The notes under the pieces: model-generated | Seen by the model: only the letters and a program-made list of their open reading frames with translations | Told to the model about the DNA's origin: nothing | Databases searched by the model: none | Translations under genes and position numbers: made by a program | Shown here: positions 15,727-23,312 of the stretch, piece after piece | Position numbering within the stretch: the stretch's first letter is position 1 | Layout: each line of letters opens with the position of its first letter | Source: Sphingomonas crocodyli | GTDB taxonomy: Bacteria; Pseudomonadota; Alphaproteobacteria; Sphingomonadales; Sphingomonadaceae | Assembly (NCBI RefSeq): GCF_004005865.1 | Contig: NZ_SACN01000007.1 | Location: 1-26,437, forward strand | Direction of reading: 5' to 3' | DNA: 26,437 bases

Positions 15727-16656
15727 TCAGTGGTTGGCGGCGATCGCCAGGTCGATCGATTCGATTGAGGGGCGGCCGACGGGCGCCCCGGCCTCTTTCG
15801 GCATTCGCGCCTCGATCGGGCGCAGCCAGGACGCCGCCTGCGCGCCGATCGCGATCTGCGGGTTCGACGGGATCAATTTGCCCTTCGCTTCCCAGCTTCC
15901 CACCAGCCCCTTCGCCTCCCCGAAGGCGGTGGCGAGCGGCTGATTCTTGCGCAGCGCGTGGTTGATCAGGGCGTCGCCGAAGAAGGTCCAGTCATTATCC
16001 GACGCGCAGCCGAAGGAGGTGCGATCGGCTGCCGCCGCCGTGATCACCGCGCCTTCGGGCGTCGACAGGCTCGGCACGAACAGCCCCGAAAAGCACGCGC
16101 TGATGATCACCAGCCGATTGCGCAGTCGGCCGTGGCGCAGGACATAATCGAGCCATGTCGGCGGCAACGTCGCCAGAAACTCGCCCTGCTCGCGATAGGC
16201 GAGCCCGGCCGGGGTGCCGTGTGCGGTAATGTAGAGGATCAGCGCATCCTCTTGGCGGTCCATCACCGCCGCGACCCGATTGATCGCGGTCTCCAGCGTT
16301 TCGAGACTGCCGCGCGGCAAGGCTTCGATCGTCCGGCCATCGCCGCCTGCGAGCAGCAACGTCCGCCCATCGGCGCCATAGCGTCGCGCGAGCACCCGTG
16401 CCGCCTCCCGTGCCTCGCGCCCGAACACCGGATCGCTGTCGAGCGCCGCGACGACGACATAGGCATCGGCGATGCCCGGCCGCTGCGGCGCCAGCCTGTC
16501 CGCCGCCGCGGCAAGGCGGCGGCGATCCATGTCGGTGATGCCGATCGACGGCGCCCGCTGCACCATCGGGCCGAAGCTCATCTGATCCGGCAAGGCAGGG
16601 GACGCGAGCACAAGGCCCGCGCCCAGAAGTATCAGCCTTGCCAGCCGTGCGATCAT
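15727..16656 (-). CDS. Peptidase C13 (legumain) family protein, exported
   Basis: A 309-residue protein with an N-terminal hydrophobic signal (MIARLARLILLGAGLVLASPALP). The caspase-like fold of the legumain family shows YVVVAALD (66-73), LILYITAHGTPAG with His146, and RLVIISACFSG with Cys188, which form the His-Cys dyad. Conserved AAADRTSFGCASDNDWTFFGDAL follows. Family enzymes cleave after Asn or Asp or act as transamidases; the bacterial periplasmic members are poorly characterised. The ATG at 16656 has no clear ribosome-binding site; an in-frame TTG at 16704 would add 16 residues before the signal. It starts 71 bases after the TonB receptor in the same direction and may share its transcript. 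Confidence 0.85.
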   Translation of the reverse strand: MIARLARLILLGAGLVLASPALPDQMSFGPMVQRAPSIGITDMDRRRLAAAADRLAPQRPGIADAYVVVAALDSDPVFGREAREAARVLARRYGADGRTLLLAGGDGRTIEALPRGSLETLETAINRVAAVMDRQEDALILYITAHGTPAGLAYREQGEFLATLPPTWLDYVLRHGRLRNRLVIISACFSGLFVPSLSTPEGAVITAAAADRTSFGCASDNDWTFFGDALINHALRKNQPLATAFGEAKGLVGSWEAKGKLIPSNPQIAIGAQAASWLRPIEARMPKEAGAPVGRPSIESIDLAIAANH

Positions 16657-16727
16657 CCGATGGTTGCCCCCAACCCGAATCCTGCCGGACAGAGGTTGGC
16701 GCAAGCCGCGCCGCTTTTAAAGGGGTG

Positions 16728-19226
16728 TCAGATGCGCACCGTCACCCGCCCATAATAGAAGCCGCCGCTCAGGCCGAAGGGCGCGAAGTTTCCGTAAGCG
16801 CCCGATCCATCCGCCGCGATCAGGCCTTCGCGCTGCGGATAGACGTCGAACAAATTGTTCGCGCCCGCCGACAGCGTGACATGATCGCTGACGTCATAAC
16901 CGACATCGAGATCGGTAACCCATTTCGCGCCGAACTGCCGATCGCCGCTCGCGACATTGCTCGATTCGATATAGCTGCCGTATCGCGTGAGCCGCCCCAG
17001 CGCGTGCCACCGGCCCGAGGTCCAGTTGCTCGACAGCACCGTCTTGGTACGCGGGGTCGCGACCACCAGATCGCGCTGCGCCTGCCGCCCGAACAGGGTG
17101 ACGTTGAGCGAGGCGAGCTGCGCCGGATTGGCGATCACGTCGGTGATCTTCGTCTTGTTGTAGCTGAACGCCGCGCTCAGCCGGAAATCGCCGAGGCTGG
17201 CGGTGCGCAGAACATACTCGCCGACCACGTCGATGCCGCGCGTCCGCGTATCGAGCGCGTTGGTGAAGAATTGCGCGCTATCGACATTGGCGACTCCGTT
17301 CGCGCGCAGGATCGCCGCCACCGCGCTGCCGCCATTGGCCGACGTGCCGAGGAATTCGGTCTTCACGATCCGATCGTCGACGTCGATCTGATAGGCGTCG
17401 ACCGTCAGCCGCGCAGGGCCGCGTTCGAAGGTGAAGCCCAAAGTATAGTTGAGCGACTTCTCCGGCTTGAGCGGCTTTGCGCCCAGCGCGAGCGCCGCGA
17501 CGCTGTTCACCGGCAGGAACTTCGCGGTGGTCGACGTTCGCGTCGTGCCGATCACCGTCGTGGTGTTCTGCGTGGTCGAAAAGCCGGTCTGCGCAAGCGA
17601 CGGCGCACGGAAGCCGGTGTTGACGCCGCCGCGGATCGCGAGGCCCGGCGCGATCTCCAGCCGGGTCGAAATCTTGCCCGACACGGTATCGCCCGCGCTG
17701 TCGTCATAATGTTCGAAACGGCCGGCGATCCCAACGAACCACGCCTTCGTCACGTTGGTCGATAGATCGACATAAGCAGCGTAATTGTTGCGCGTGAGGC
17801 TGTTCGCGTCGGCTGGCGACGTGCCGGTGAACGAGACGAGGCCCGGCGACGGCGCCCGCCCGCCATAAGCGGTGCCGAACGCGGTGCCATCGCGCGGGAT
17901 CACATAGCCGCCGTCGCGATAGCTGTCCGGCTCGCCTGCCTTGTTCTGGAACTTCTCCCAGCGATGCTCGACGCCCACGGCGAGTTCGAGCGGCTCGGCA
18001 AAGCCAATGTCGAACTCGCGGCTCAGATCGGCATTGTTGACCCACAGGGTCTGGATCTGGCGCCCCATGAAGAAACTGGTCTTGCTCGACGGGCCGATCG
18101 AAGGATTGAGCGTGCCTTGTGCGCCCAGCTTCACATTGTCGCGGCCATAGCTGGTCGACAGATCATAGGCCCAGCTGCCCAGATCGCCCTTCACGCCCAG
18201 CGCGCTCTGATAATCCCATTCCCAGATTCGCCGCCGCGCCTGGAAGCCCGACGGGTAGATTTGCGGCAGCGAGTTGAAACCCTGCACATTCGCCTGCCCG
18301 CCAAAGCCGGTCGGCGAGGGGAAGTAGGAACCGCGCTTGTCGTCGATATTGCGGTAGCTGAGCGTCGAGAAGCTGTAGAGCGTCGCCTCGCCCAGCGGCA
18401 GTTCGGCGTTGAGCGACGAATTGACGATCTTGTCGCGGTTCGATCGACCGTATCCGCCCGCGATCAGATGATCGACCGATCCTTCGCGCGGATCGGGCTG
18501 TCCGTTCACCAGCGGGAAGATCAGCGGCACCGGCTCGGCCGAGCTGTCGGCGCGATCATGATATTTGGCCTCGATCGCCGCACGCACGAAGCCCCCGTCG
18601 CCCAACGGGGTGCCATAGCTGATCTGCTGCTGAAGCAGCTTGCCGCCCTTTTCATAAAGCTGCCCGGCGGTGCTCGAAAACTCGCCGCCCGACGGAGCAT
18701 TATCGAGGATGATGTTGATCACGCCCGAAATCGCGTCCGACCCATATTGCGCGGCGGCGCCATCGCGCAGCACCTCGATCCGCCCGACCGCGTTGGTCGG
18801 GATCAGATCGATATCGACCGGGGTGGAGCCGCCCGACACGCGCGAGAGATTGTTGATCAGGCTGGTCGTATGCCGGCGCTTGCCGTTGACGAGGACGAGC
18901 AGATAGTCGCCCGAAAGCCCGCGGATCGAGATCGGCCGCACGCTGGCCGACGTGCCGCCGCCGCCCAGCGCGGGCATCGTCAGCGACGGGATGATGTTGC
19001 CCAGCACCTCCTTCAGCCCGACGCGGCCGGTCGCTTTCAGTTCGACCGGGCTGATCACGTCGATCGGCACCGGGCTGTCGGCGACGGTGCGGGCGTTGCG
19101 GCTGCGCGATCCGGTGACGACGATCGTGCCGGCATCCGCATCGTCGGCGACGGGCGCAGCATCCTGCGCGAATGCGGGCGCAGCAATGGCGGCGAGCGCG
19201 ACGCCCGCAAGAGTGATGGTCTTCAT
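16728..19226 (-). CDS. TonB-dependent receptor, possibly linked to the sulfur operon
   Basis: An 832-residue outer-membrane receptor. The signal peptide is cleaved near AFA-QDAA (20); TIVVTGSRSRN (34-44) is the TonB-box-like region. The plug has SPVPIDVISPVELKATG, SIRGLSGDYLLVLVNGKRRH, RIEVLRDGAAAQYGSDAISGVINIIL, and the barrel runs to the C-terminus FYYGRVTVRI. This subtype (LVLVNGKRRH...AAQYGSDAIAGVINI) is common in sphingomonads and xanthomonads and takes varied organic ligands. GGGGAA precedes the ATG. It lies 200 bp downstream of the sulfonate operon in the same direction, separated by hairpin repeats, so it may be independently transcribed. It has no Cys and two internal Met, but receptors are generally poor in both. 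Confidence 0.92.
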   Translation of the reverse strand: MKTITLAGVALAAIAAPAFAQDAAPVADDADAGTIVVTGSRSRNARTVADSPVPIDVISPVELKATGRVGLKEVLGNIIPSLTMPALGGGGTSASVRPISIRGLSGDYLLVLVNGKRRHTTSLINNLSRVSGGSTPVDIDLIPTNAVGRIEVLRDGAAAQYGSDAISGVINIILDNAPSGGEFSSTAGQLYEKGGKLLQQQISYGTPLGDGGFVRAAIEAKYHDRADSSAEPVPLIFPLVNGQPDPREGSVDHLIAGGYGRSNRDKIVNSSLNAELPLGEATLYSFSTLSYRNIDDKRGSYFPSPTGFGGQANVQGFNSLPQIYPSGFQARRRIWEWDYQSALGVKGDLGSWAYDLSTSYGRDNVKLGAQGTLNPSIGPSSKTSFFMGRQIQTLWVNNADLSREFDIGFAEPLELAVGVEHRWEKFQNKAGEPDSYRDGGYVIPRDGTAFGTAYGGRAPSPGLVSFTGTSPADANSLTRNNYAAYVDLSTNVTKAWFVGIAGRFEHYDDSAGDTVSGKISTRLEIAPGLAIRGGVNTGFRAPSLAQTGFSTTQNTTTVIGTTRTSTTAKFLPVNSVAALALGAKPLKPEKSLNYTLGFTFERGPARLTVDAYQIDVDDRIVKTEFLGTSANGGSAVAAILRANGVANVDSAQFFTNALDTRTRGIDVVGEYVLRTASLGDFRLSAAFSYNKTKITDVIANPAQLASLNVTLFGRQAQRDLVVATPRTKTVLSSNWTSGRWHALGRLTRYGSYIESSNVASGDRQFGAKWVTDLDVGYDVSDHVTLSAGANNLFDVYPQREGLIAADGSGAYGNFAPFGLSGGFYYGRVTVRI

Positions 19227-19260
19227 ATGCGTTCCCCAAAATCGATCTGCGATGGATGCA

Positions 19261-19295
19261 GGCCGCCCCTCCTCCGAAGCTCTGCTTCGGCGGCC
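19261..19295. repeat. Bulged hairpin upstream of the second TonB receptor
   Basis: CCGAAGC (19274-19280) and GCTTCGG (19284-19290) form a 7-bp stem with a three-base loop; GGCCG (19261-19265) and CGGCC (19291-19295) add an outer stem with an eight-base bulge. It sits 35 bases before the receptor start, in its expected leader. It could be a 5'-leader structure or a terminator for the operon arriving from the right. Confidence 0.4.
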
Positions 19296-19333
19296 TGGTC
19301 CGTTGTTGTGGTTGGTGGTCGCCTGCCCCCTCT

Positions 19334-19426
19334 CGTCATCCCGGCGGAGGCCGGGATCTCAGGAGGCTCTTGCGGCCAGCTTGGCGTGTAATGCTCGCTG
19401 AGATCCCGGCCTCCGCCGGGATGACG
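19334..19426. repeat. Perfect 29-bp inverted repeat, REP-like, abutting the SsuA stop
   Basis: The arm 19334-19362 is the exact reverse complement of 19398-19426, with a 35-base spacer. The right arm begins at the base next to the stop codon of the substrate-binding protein gene. Each arm is itself partly self-complementary (CCCGG-cggagg-CCGGG). Similar CGTCATCCCGGC-type palindromes are scattered in sphingomonad and other alphaproteobacterial genomes. At this position it can act as a strong terminator or mRNA 3'-end stabiliser for the six-gene operon. Confidence 0.85.
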
Positions 19427-20380
19427 CTATCGAGATGCCACCTTCTCCGCGTTGAAACTGGTGTCGAACCCGTCGGCGAGCTTGCGCTTGCCCTCGATCG
19501 CGCCGGCATTCCTGAAATCGTCGAGCACGCGCTGCTGATCGGCGATGATCTCGGCATCGATCGGCACCGACTGGCGGCCATTCTTCGCGCCATAATCGCG
19601 CGCGATCTCGATCGGCAGGCCGGTTTCCTTCGCCATTACCGCCGCGAATTCCTCATTATGCGCGCGCTTCCATTCGAGCGCCTTCGCCTCGCGCCGCAGG
19701 AAGTCGGCGAGCAGATCATGCTTGGTCTTCGCCGACTCCACATTGGCGACGTCGAAGCCATATCCGCGCACGAAATCATGCCCGTCGACGATCGTGCGCG
19801 CACCCTCGCGGATCGCCGCCGACGTATAGGGCGCCCAGCTCGACCAGGCGTCGATCGCCCCGGAAGCGAACGCCGCCTTGGCGTCGCCGGGCGACAGGAA
19901 ACTGATCTTCACATAATCCGCCGGCAGATTGGCCGCCGCCAGCGCACGGATGATCAGATAGTGGCCGACCGATCCGCGCCCCGTCGCCACCGTCTTGCCC
20001 TTCAGGTCGGCGAGCGTGCGGATCTTCGATGTCGCGGGCACCAGTAGCGCCAGCGCGCCGGTCGGCCGTTCCTTCACATATTGCGCGCCGATCGCCTTCA
20101 CCCGCCCGCCCGATTGATAGGCGAACATGAAGGGCGCATCGCCGACCAGCCCGACATCGACGGCACCGCTGCCGATCGCCTCCAGCAGATGCTGCGCAGC
20201 CGGAAATTCGGACCATTCGACGCGGTAGGGCGCGCCTTCCAGCACGCCGCTCGCCACCATAACGGCCTTGGTGCCGCCGCGCTGGCTGCCGACGTGCAGG
20301 ACCGGCTCGTCCCCCTCCCCGCCCCGGCCGCAACCGGCCAGAGCGAGGATGAAACCGAACGCGAGAAGAAGACGCTTCAC
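19427..20380 (-). CDS. ssuA: ABC transporter substrate-binding lipoprotein, aliphatic sulfonate type (SsuA-like)
   Basis: A 317-residue periplasmic binding protein of the nitrate/sulfonate/taurine class, with a lipoprotein signal (LALAGC, Cys17), which is less usual than soluble SsuA. Family segments include VLHVGSQRGGTKAVMVASG, VEWSEFPAAQHLLEAIGSGAVDVGLVGDAPFMFAYQSG, LKGKTVATGRGSVGHYLIIRAL and DAWSSWAPYTSAA. The start is GTG at 20380, overlapping the stop of the SsuD-like gene (GTGA), with GGAAGG seven bases upstream. It is the last gene of the operon, whereas in ssu operons of other bacteria it usually precedes ssuD. Ligand preference (alkanesulfonate, taurine or other) is not decidable by eye. 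Confidence 0.88.
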   Translation of the reverse strand: MKRLLLAFGFILALAGCGRGGEGDEPVLHVGSQRGGTKAVMVASGVLEGAPYRVEWSEFPAAQHLLEAIGSGAVDVGLVGDAPFMFAYQSGGRVKAIGAQYVKERPTGALALLVPATSKIRTLADLKGKTVATGRGSVGHYLIIRALAAANLPADYVKISFLSPGDAKAAFASGAIDAWSSWAPYTSAAIREGARTIVDGHDFVRGYGFDVANVESAKTKHDLLADFLRREAKALEWKRAHNEEFAAVMAKETGLPIEIARDYGAKNGRQSVPIDAEIIADQQRVLDDFRNAGAIEGKRKLADGFDTSFNAEKVASR

Positions 20381-21471
20381 GCAACCGCCTTCCGCGCCTG
20401 CCGCTCCTCATCGCGGCGCGCGACACGCTCGCGCACCAGCGGCAGCAGCTCGCGCCCGTACTGGATCGCATCGCCCAGCGGATCGAAGCCGCGGATCAGG
20501 AAGTGATCGATGCCCAGATCGTAATAATCGAGGAAGGCGTCGGCGACCTGCTCGGGCGTACCGACGAGGCCCGTCGAATTGCCCTGCGCGCCCGCGACGG
20601 CGGCGAGGCCGGTCCACAGCCGCGTGTCGGCACGATAGCCGGCAGCGGCCGTCTTGAGCAGACGCTGCGCGCCCGCATGCGGCGGGGCGTGGCCTTCGGT
20701 CTGGAGACCCGCCTTGCTGCGGATCTCGCGCACGATCTCGACGATCTCATCGGCGCGCTTCCATGCGGCTTCCTCGGTATCGGCGATGATCGGGCGCAGC
20801 GACAGCGAGAAGCCGGGATTGCGACCATAACGCGCGGCCGACGCCCGGATCGCGGACACGCTTTCGCGCACCAGCTCCTGCGTCTCACCCCACAGTGCAT
20901 AGACATCGGCGTGGCGGCCGGCGACGTCGATCGCCTCGGGCGAGGAGCCGCCGAAGAAGACCGGCAGGTTCTGCGGCTTCACCGCCGCATAGCCGCCGCG
21001 AATACGATAGAAGTCGCCGTCATGGTCGAACGGCTTCTCCGCCGTCCATTCCTGACGCAGCACCTTCAGATATTCGTCGGTGCGGGCGTAACGCTGCGCC
21101 TTGTTCGAAACGTCGCCGTCCTTGGCCATCTCCTCATCGGCGCCGCCGGTGATGATGTGGACCGCGACGCGCCCGCCCGACAGCTGATCGAGCGTCGCCA
21201 ACTGGCGCGCAGCCACCGTCGGCTGGGTGAAGCCGGGCCGGTGCGCGATCAGGAAACCGAGCTTCGTCGTGATCGCGGCGGCGTGCGCGGCGACGATCTG
21301 GCTTTCGGGGCTGTTCGATCCGAAGGGGATCAGGACGCGATCGAACCCGCCCTCCTCCTGCGCCTTCGCTGCCGCCTCGACATAATCCTTGTCGAGCGGA
21401 CGAAGCTGGCGCGGGCCGTGCAGCTCGCTCTCATTGTTGAAGCCGATATAGCCGATGAACTTGACGGTCAT
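20377..21471 (-). CDS. ssuD: FMNH2-dependent alkanesulfonate monooxygenase-like protein (SsuD-like)
   Basis: A 364-residue luciferase-family monooxygenase of the SsuD group, which releases sulfite and an aldehyde from alkanesulfonates using reduced FMN and O2. Visible segments: FIGYIGFNNESELHG at the N-terminus, LIPFGSNSPESQIVAAHAA, LIAHRPGFTQPTVAARQLATLDQLSGGRVAVHIITGG, AQRYARTDEYLKVLRQEW, VFFGGSSPEAIDVAGRHADVYALWGE, and GTPEQVADAFLDYYDLGIDHFLIRGFDPL. AGGAG lies seven bases before the ATG. There is a 21-base gap after the rhodanese gene and a four-base overlap with ssuA. The protein has no cysteine and only one internal methionine, striking for its length. No ssuE-type flavin reductase is present in the window, so reduced flavin must come from elsewhere. 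Confidence 0.88.
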   Translation of the reverse strand: MTVKFIGYIGFNNESELHGPRQLRPLDKDYVEAAAKAQEEGGFDRVLIPFGSNSPESQIVAAHAAAITTKLGFLIAHRPGFTQPTVAARQLATLDQLSGGRVAVHIITGGADEEMAKDGDVSNKAQRYARTDEYLKVLRQEWTAEKPFDHDGDFYRIRGGYAAVKPQNLPVFFGGSSPEAIDVAGRHADVYALWGETQELVRESVSAIRASAARYGRNPGFSLSLRPIIADTEEAAWKRADEIVEIVREIRSKAGLQTEGHAPPHAGAQRLLKTAAAGYRADTRLWTGLAAVAGAQGNSTGLVGTPEQVADAFLDYYDLGIDHFLIRGFDPLGDAIQYGRELLPLVRERVARRDEERQARKAVA

Positions 21472-21492
21472 GGACAGTCTCCTGTTGCGATT

Positions 21493-22722
21493 TCAGATGA
21501 CGAAGAAGCCGTGGGTGCCGTCGCGCGCGAGCTGATCGACCAGGCCATATTCCCAATCGAGATAGGCCTGCATCGCGGCGGCTGGATTGTCGGTGCCCTC
21601 ATAGGGGCGGCGGTAGCGCCCCTCTTTCGAGCGGGGCGGGAAGGCGTGGGGATTGCCGGTTTCGCTCAGATCCAGCGGACCGGTGAGGACGAACACCTCC
21701 CATCCCAATTGCGCGAGCCAGCTTGCCGTCATGTCGGCCCGCGCACCCCGATCGTCGGACAGGACGATGCGGGCGCCGCGCACCGGCGCGAAATGGTCGG
21801 TTTCCTGCACCAGCTGCCCGCCGGGCGCGGAGAGGAAGCCGGGCAGATGGCCGCCCGCATACTCCTCGGGCGTGCGCACATCGAAGCGATAGAGCGTGCG
21901 CCGCGTGTCAGCCGCCAGATGCACTAGCTCCGCAGCATCGATCTGCTTCACGCCCGCACGATAGGCGACGTTGCGCGCGCGGTTGCGGGCTTCGGCATCG
22001 TCCGCGACGTCGGGAAAGCGCCGGTAGCTGCCATGCGCAAGCGTCTGCCCGGCCAGCGTCCAGCCGATCGTCCCGTTGCGCAGCGCGACCACCCGGTTCG
22101 GCAGACCTGCGTTGATCAGCGATTGTGCGCCGATAATGCTGCGCGTCCGCCCTGCACAATTGACGATGATCGTCGTGTCGGGGCTGGGCGCGATTTCGGG
22201 TGCGCGCAGCACCAGTTCGGCGCCCGGAACACTGACGCCGCCGGGCAGGCTCATCGTCGCATATTCGTCGAACCGCCGCGCATCGAGGATCGCGATATCG
22301 GCCTTCGCGTCGATCAGCGCCTGCACTTCGGGCGCGGGCAGCGACGGCGTACCGCGCCGATGCTCGACCAGTTCGCCGAACGCCTTGGAATAGCTGTTGA
22401 CGTCCTCGAACAGTTCGTAGCCCGCGTCGCGCCAACCCTGCAGCCCGCCCGCCAGCACGCGCACATCGGTGTAGCCGAGGTCGCGAAACATGCCGGCGGC
22501 GACATAAGGCAGATGCTCGCCATCATCGTAGAGGACGATCGTCGCATCCCGGCGCGGGAAGCGGTTCTCCGCCTCCACAAGGATCCGGTCGAGCGGCAGC
22601 TGGCTTGCGAACAGGGGATGGCCGGTCGCGAACGCCGCCTCGTCGCGCAGGTCGACAATGGCAATCTCATCACGCGCGATCAGGGCGGCGCGCACCGCCT
22701 GCGGGGTGATGCTCGCGGTCAT
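21493..22722 (-). CDS. Rhodanese-like protein with three domains, one catalytic Cys
   Basis: A 409-residue cytoplasmic protein made of three rhodanese-like domains. Domain one (about 5-105) has IAIVDLRDEAAFATGHP and ends VRVLAGGLQGWRDAG; its active loop is YDDGEH (65-70), with Asp for Cys. Domain two (about 125-225) has IAILDARRFDEYATMSLPGGVSVPG and the active loop IVNCAGRTRS, Cys189. Domain three (about 258-355) has YRFDVRTPEEYAGGHLPGFLSAPGGQLVQETD and the loop LSDDRGARAD, again Asp for Cys. Cys189 is the only cysteine in the protein. The family moves sulfane sulfur between carriers such as glutathione persulfide, cyanide or proteins. Its start overlaps the dioxygenase stop by four bases. 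A role in handling sulfur released by the neighbouring enzymes is likely but inferred. Confidence 0.88.
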   Translation of the reverse strand: MTASITPQAVRAALIARDEIAIVDLRDEAAFATGHPLFASQLPLDRILVEAENRFPRRDATIVLYDDGEHLPYVAAGMFRDLGYTDVRVLAGGLQGWRDAGYELFEDVNSYSKAFGELVEHRRGTPSLPAPEVQALIDAKADIAILDARRFDEYATMSLPGGVSVPGAELVLRAPEIAPSPDTTIIVNCAGRTRSIIGAQSLINAGLPNRVVALRNGTIGWTLAGQTLAHGSYRRFPDVADDAEARNRARNVAYRAGVKQIDAAELVHLAADTRRTLYRFDVRTPEEYAGGHLPGFLSAPGGQLVQETDHFAPVRGARIVLSDDRGARADMTASWLAQLGWEVFVLTGPLDLSETGNPHAFPPRSKEGRYRRPYEGTDNPAAAMQAYLDWEYGLVDQLARDGTHGFFVI

Positions 22723-23312
22723 GCGATCAGCGCCGGCAGCGGGGCATAGCCCGACACGAACGGGTTCTTCAGCCCGCTGCGCCCATAGGTGAAGCGATCG
22801 ACTGCGCCGATATCCGCCCCGTAGATATGAATGCTGATCGAGGTGCGATCATCGTAGGCGTTGGCGACGCGATGAATGTCGCCGATGCGCGGCGAGACCG
22901 CGTCGACCGTCCCACGTTCGAGCACCTGGACATCGCCCGCCTTGCGCAGCGCGCCCTCCCCGTCGATCGCGAAGCGTTCGGAAAGCTCCGCGCCGCGCAG
23001 CACGCCGATCAGGCCCCACACGCGGTGATCGTGCACCGGCGTCGCCTGCCCCGGCCCCCAGACGAAGCTAACGACCGAGAAGCGCGACCGCGGATCGCGA
23101 TAGAGCAGATATTGCTGGTAACGCTCCTTCGACGGCGTCGCATAGGCTTCGGGCAGCCAGTCGTCGGTCGCGATCAAATCGGCGAGCAACCGCCCGCCGC
23201 GCGCCAGGATCGCACTTTCGACCGGGCGTTCGGACAGCAGATCGTCGAACCCCTCGATCAGATCGTAGAGCCGCGTCAGCGTCGGCTTGGTGATGGGCGC
23301 AAGCGCGTTCAT
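22719..23312 (-). CDS. Cysteine/thiol dioxygenase (cupin, CDO type I)
   Basis: A 197-residue cupin of the cysteine dioxygenase family, which uses Fe(II) and O2 to oxidise a thiol to a sulfinate. The iron ligands are His94 and His96 (PVHDHRVWG) and His147 (GDIHRVANAYD). YLLYRDPRSRFSV supplies the conserved Arg that holds the substrate carboxylate. There is no cysteine, so the Cys-Tyr cross-link of mammalian CDO cannot form, as is usual in bacteria. Some bacterial members act on 3-mercaptopropionate instead of cysteine; sequence alone does not decide. GGAGG lies seven bases before the ATG. It overlaps ssuB upstream and the rhodanese gene downstream by four bases each. Apart from the initiator it has no Met. 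Confidence 0.88.
   Translation of the reverse strand: MNALAPITKPTLTRLYDLIEGFDDLLSERPVESAILARGGRLLADLIATDDWLPEAYATPSKERYQQYLLYRDPRSRFSVVSFVWGPGQATPVHDHRVWGLIGVLRGAELSERFAIDGEGALRKAGDVQVLERGTVDAVSPRIGDIHRVANAYDDRTSISIHIYGADIGAVDRFTYGRSGLKNPFVSGYAPLPALIA

Noticed and set aside
16657..16704. N-terminal extension of the C13 peptidase from TTG at 16704
   Set aside because: It would place a charged segment before the signal peptide and has no ribosome-binding site; the ATG at 16656 gives a normal export signal.
19227..19426. CRISPR or insertion-sequence ends
   Set aside because: There are only two arms in inverted orientation with a short non-coding spacer and no transposase; a REP-like palindrome explains it better.
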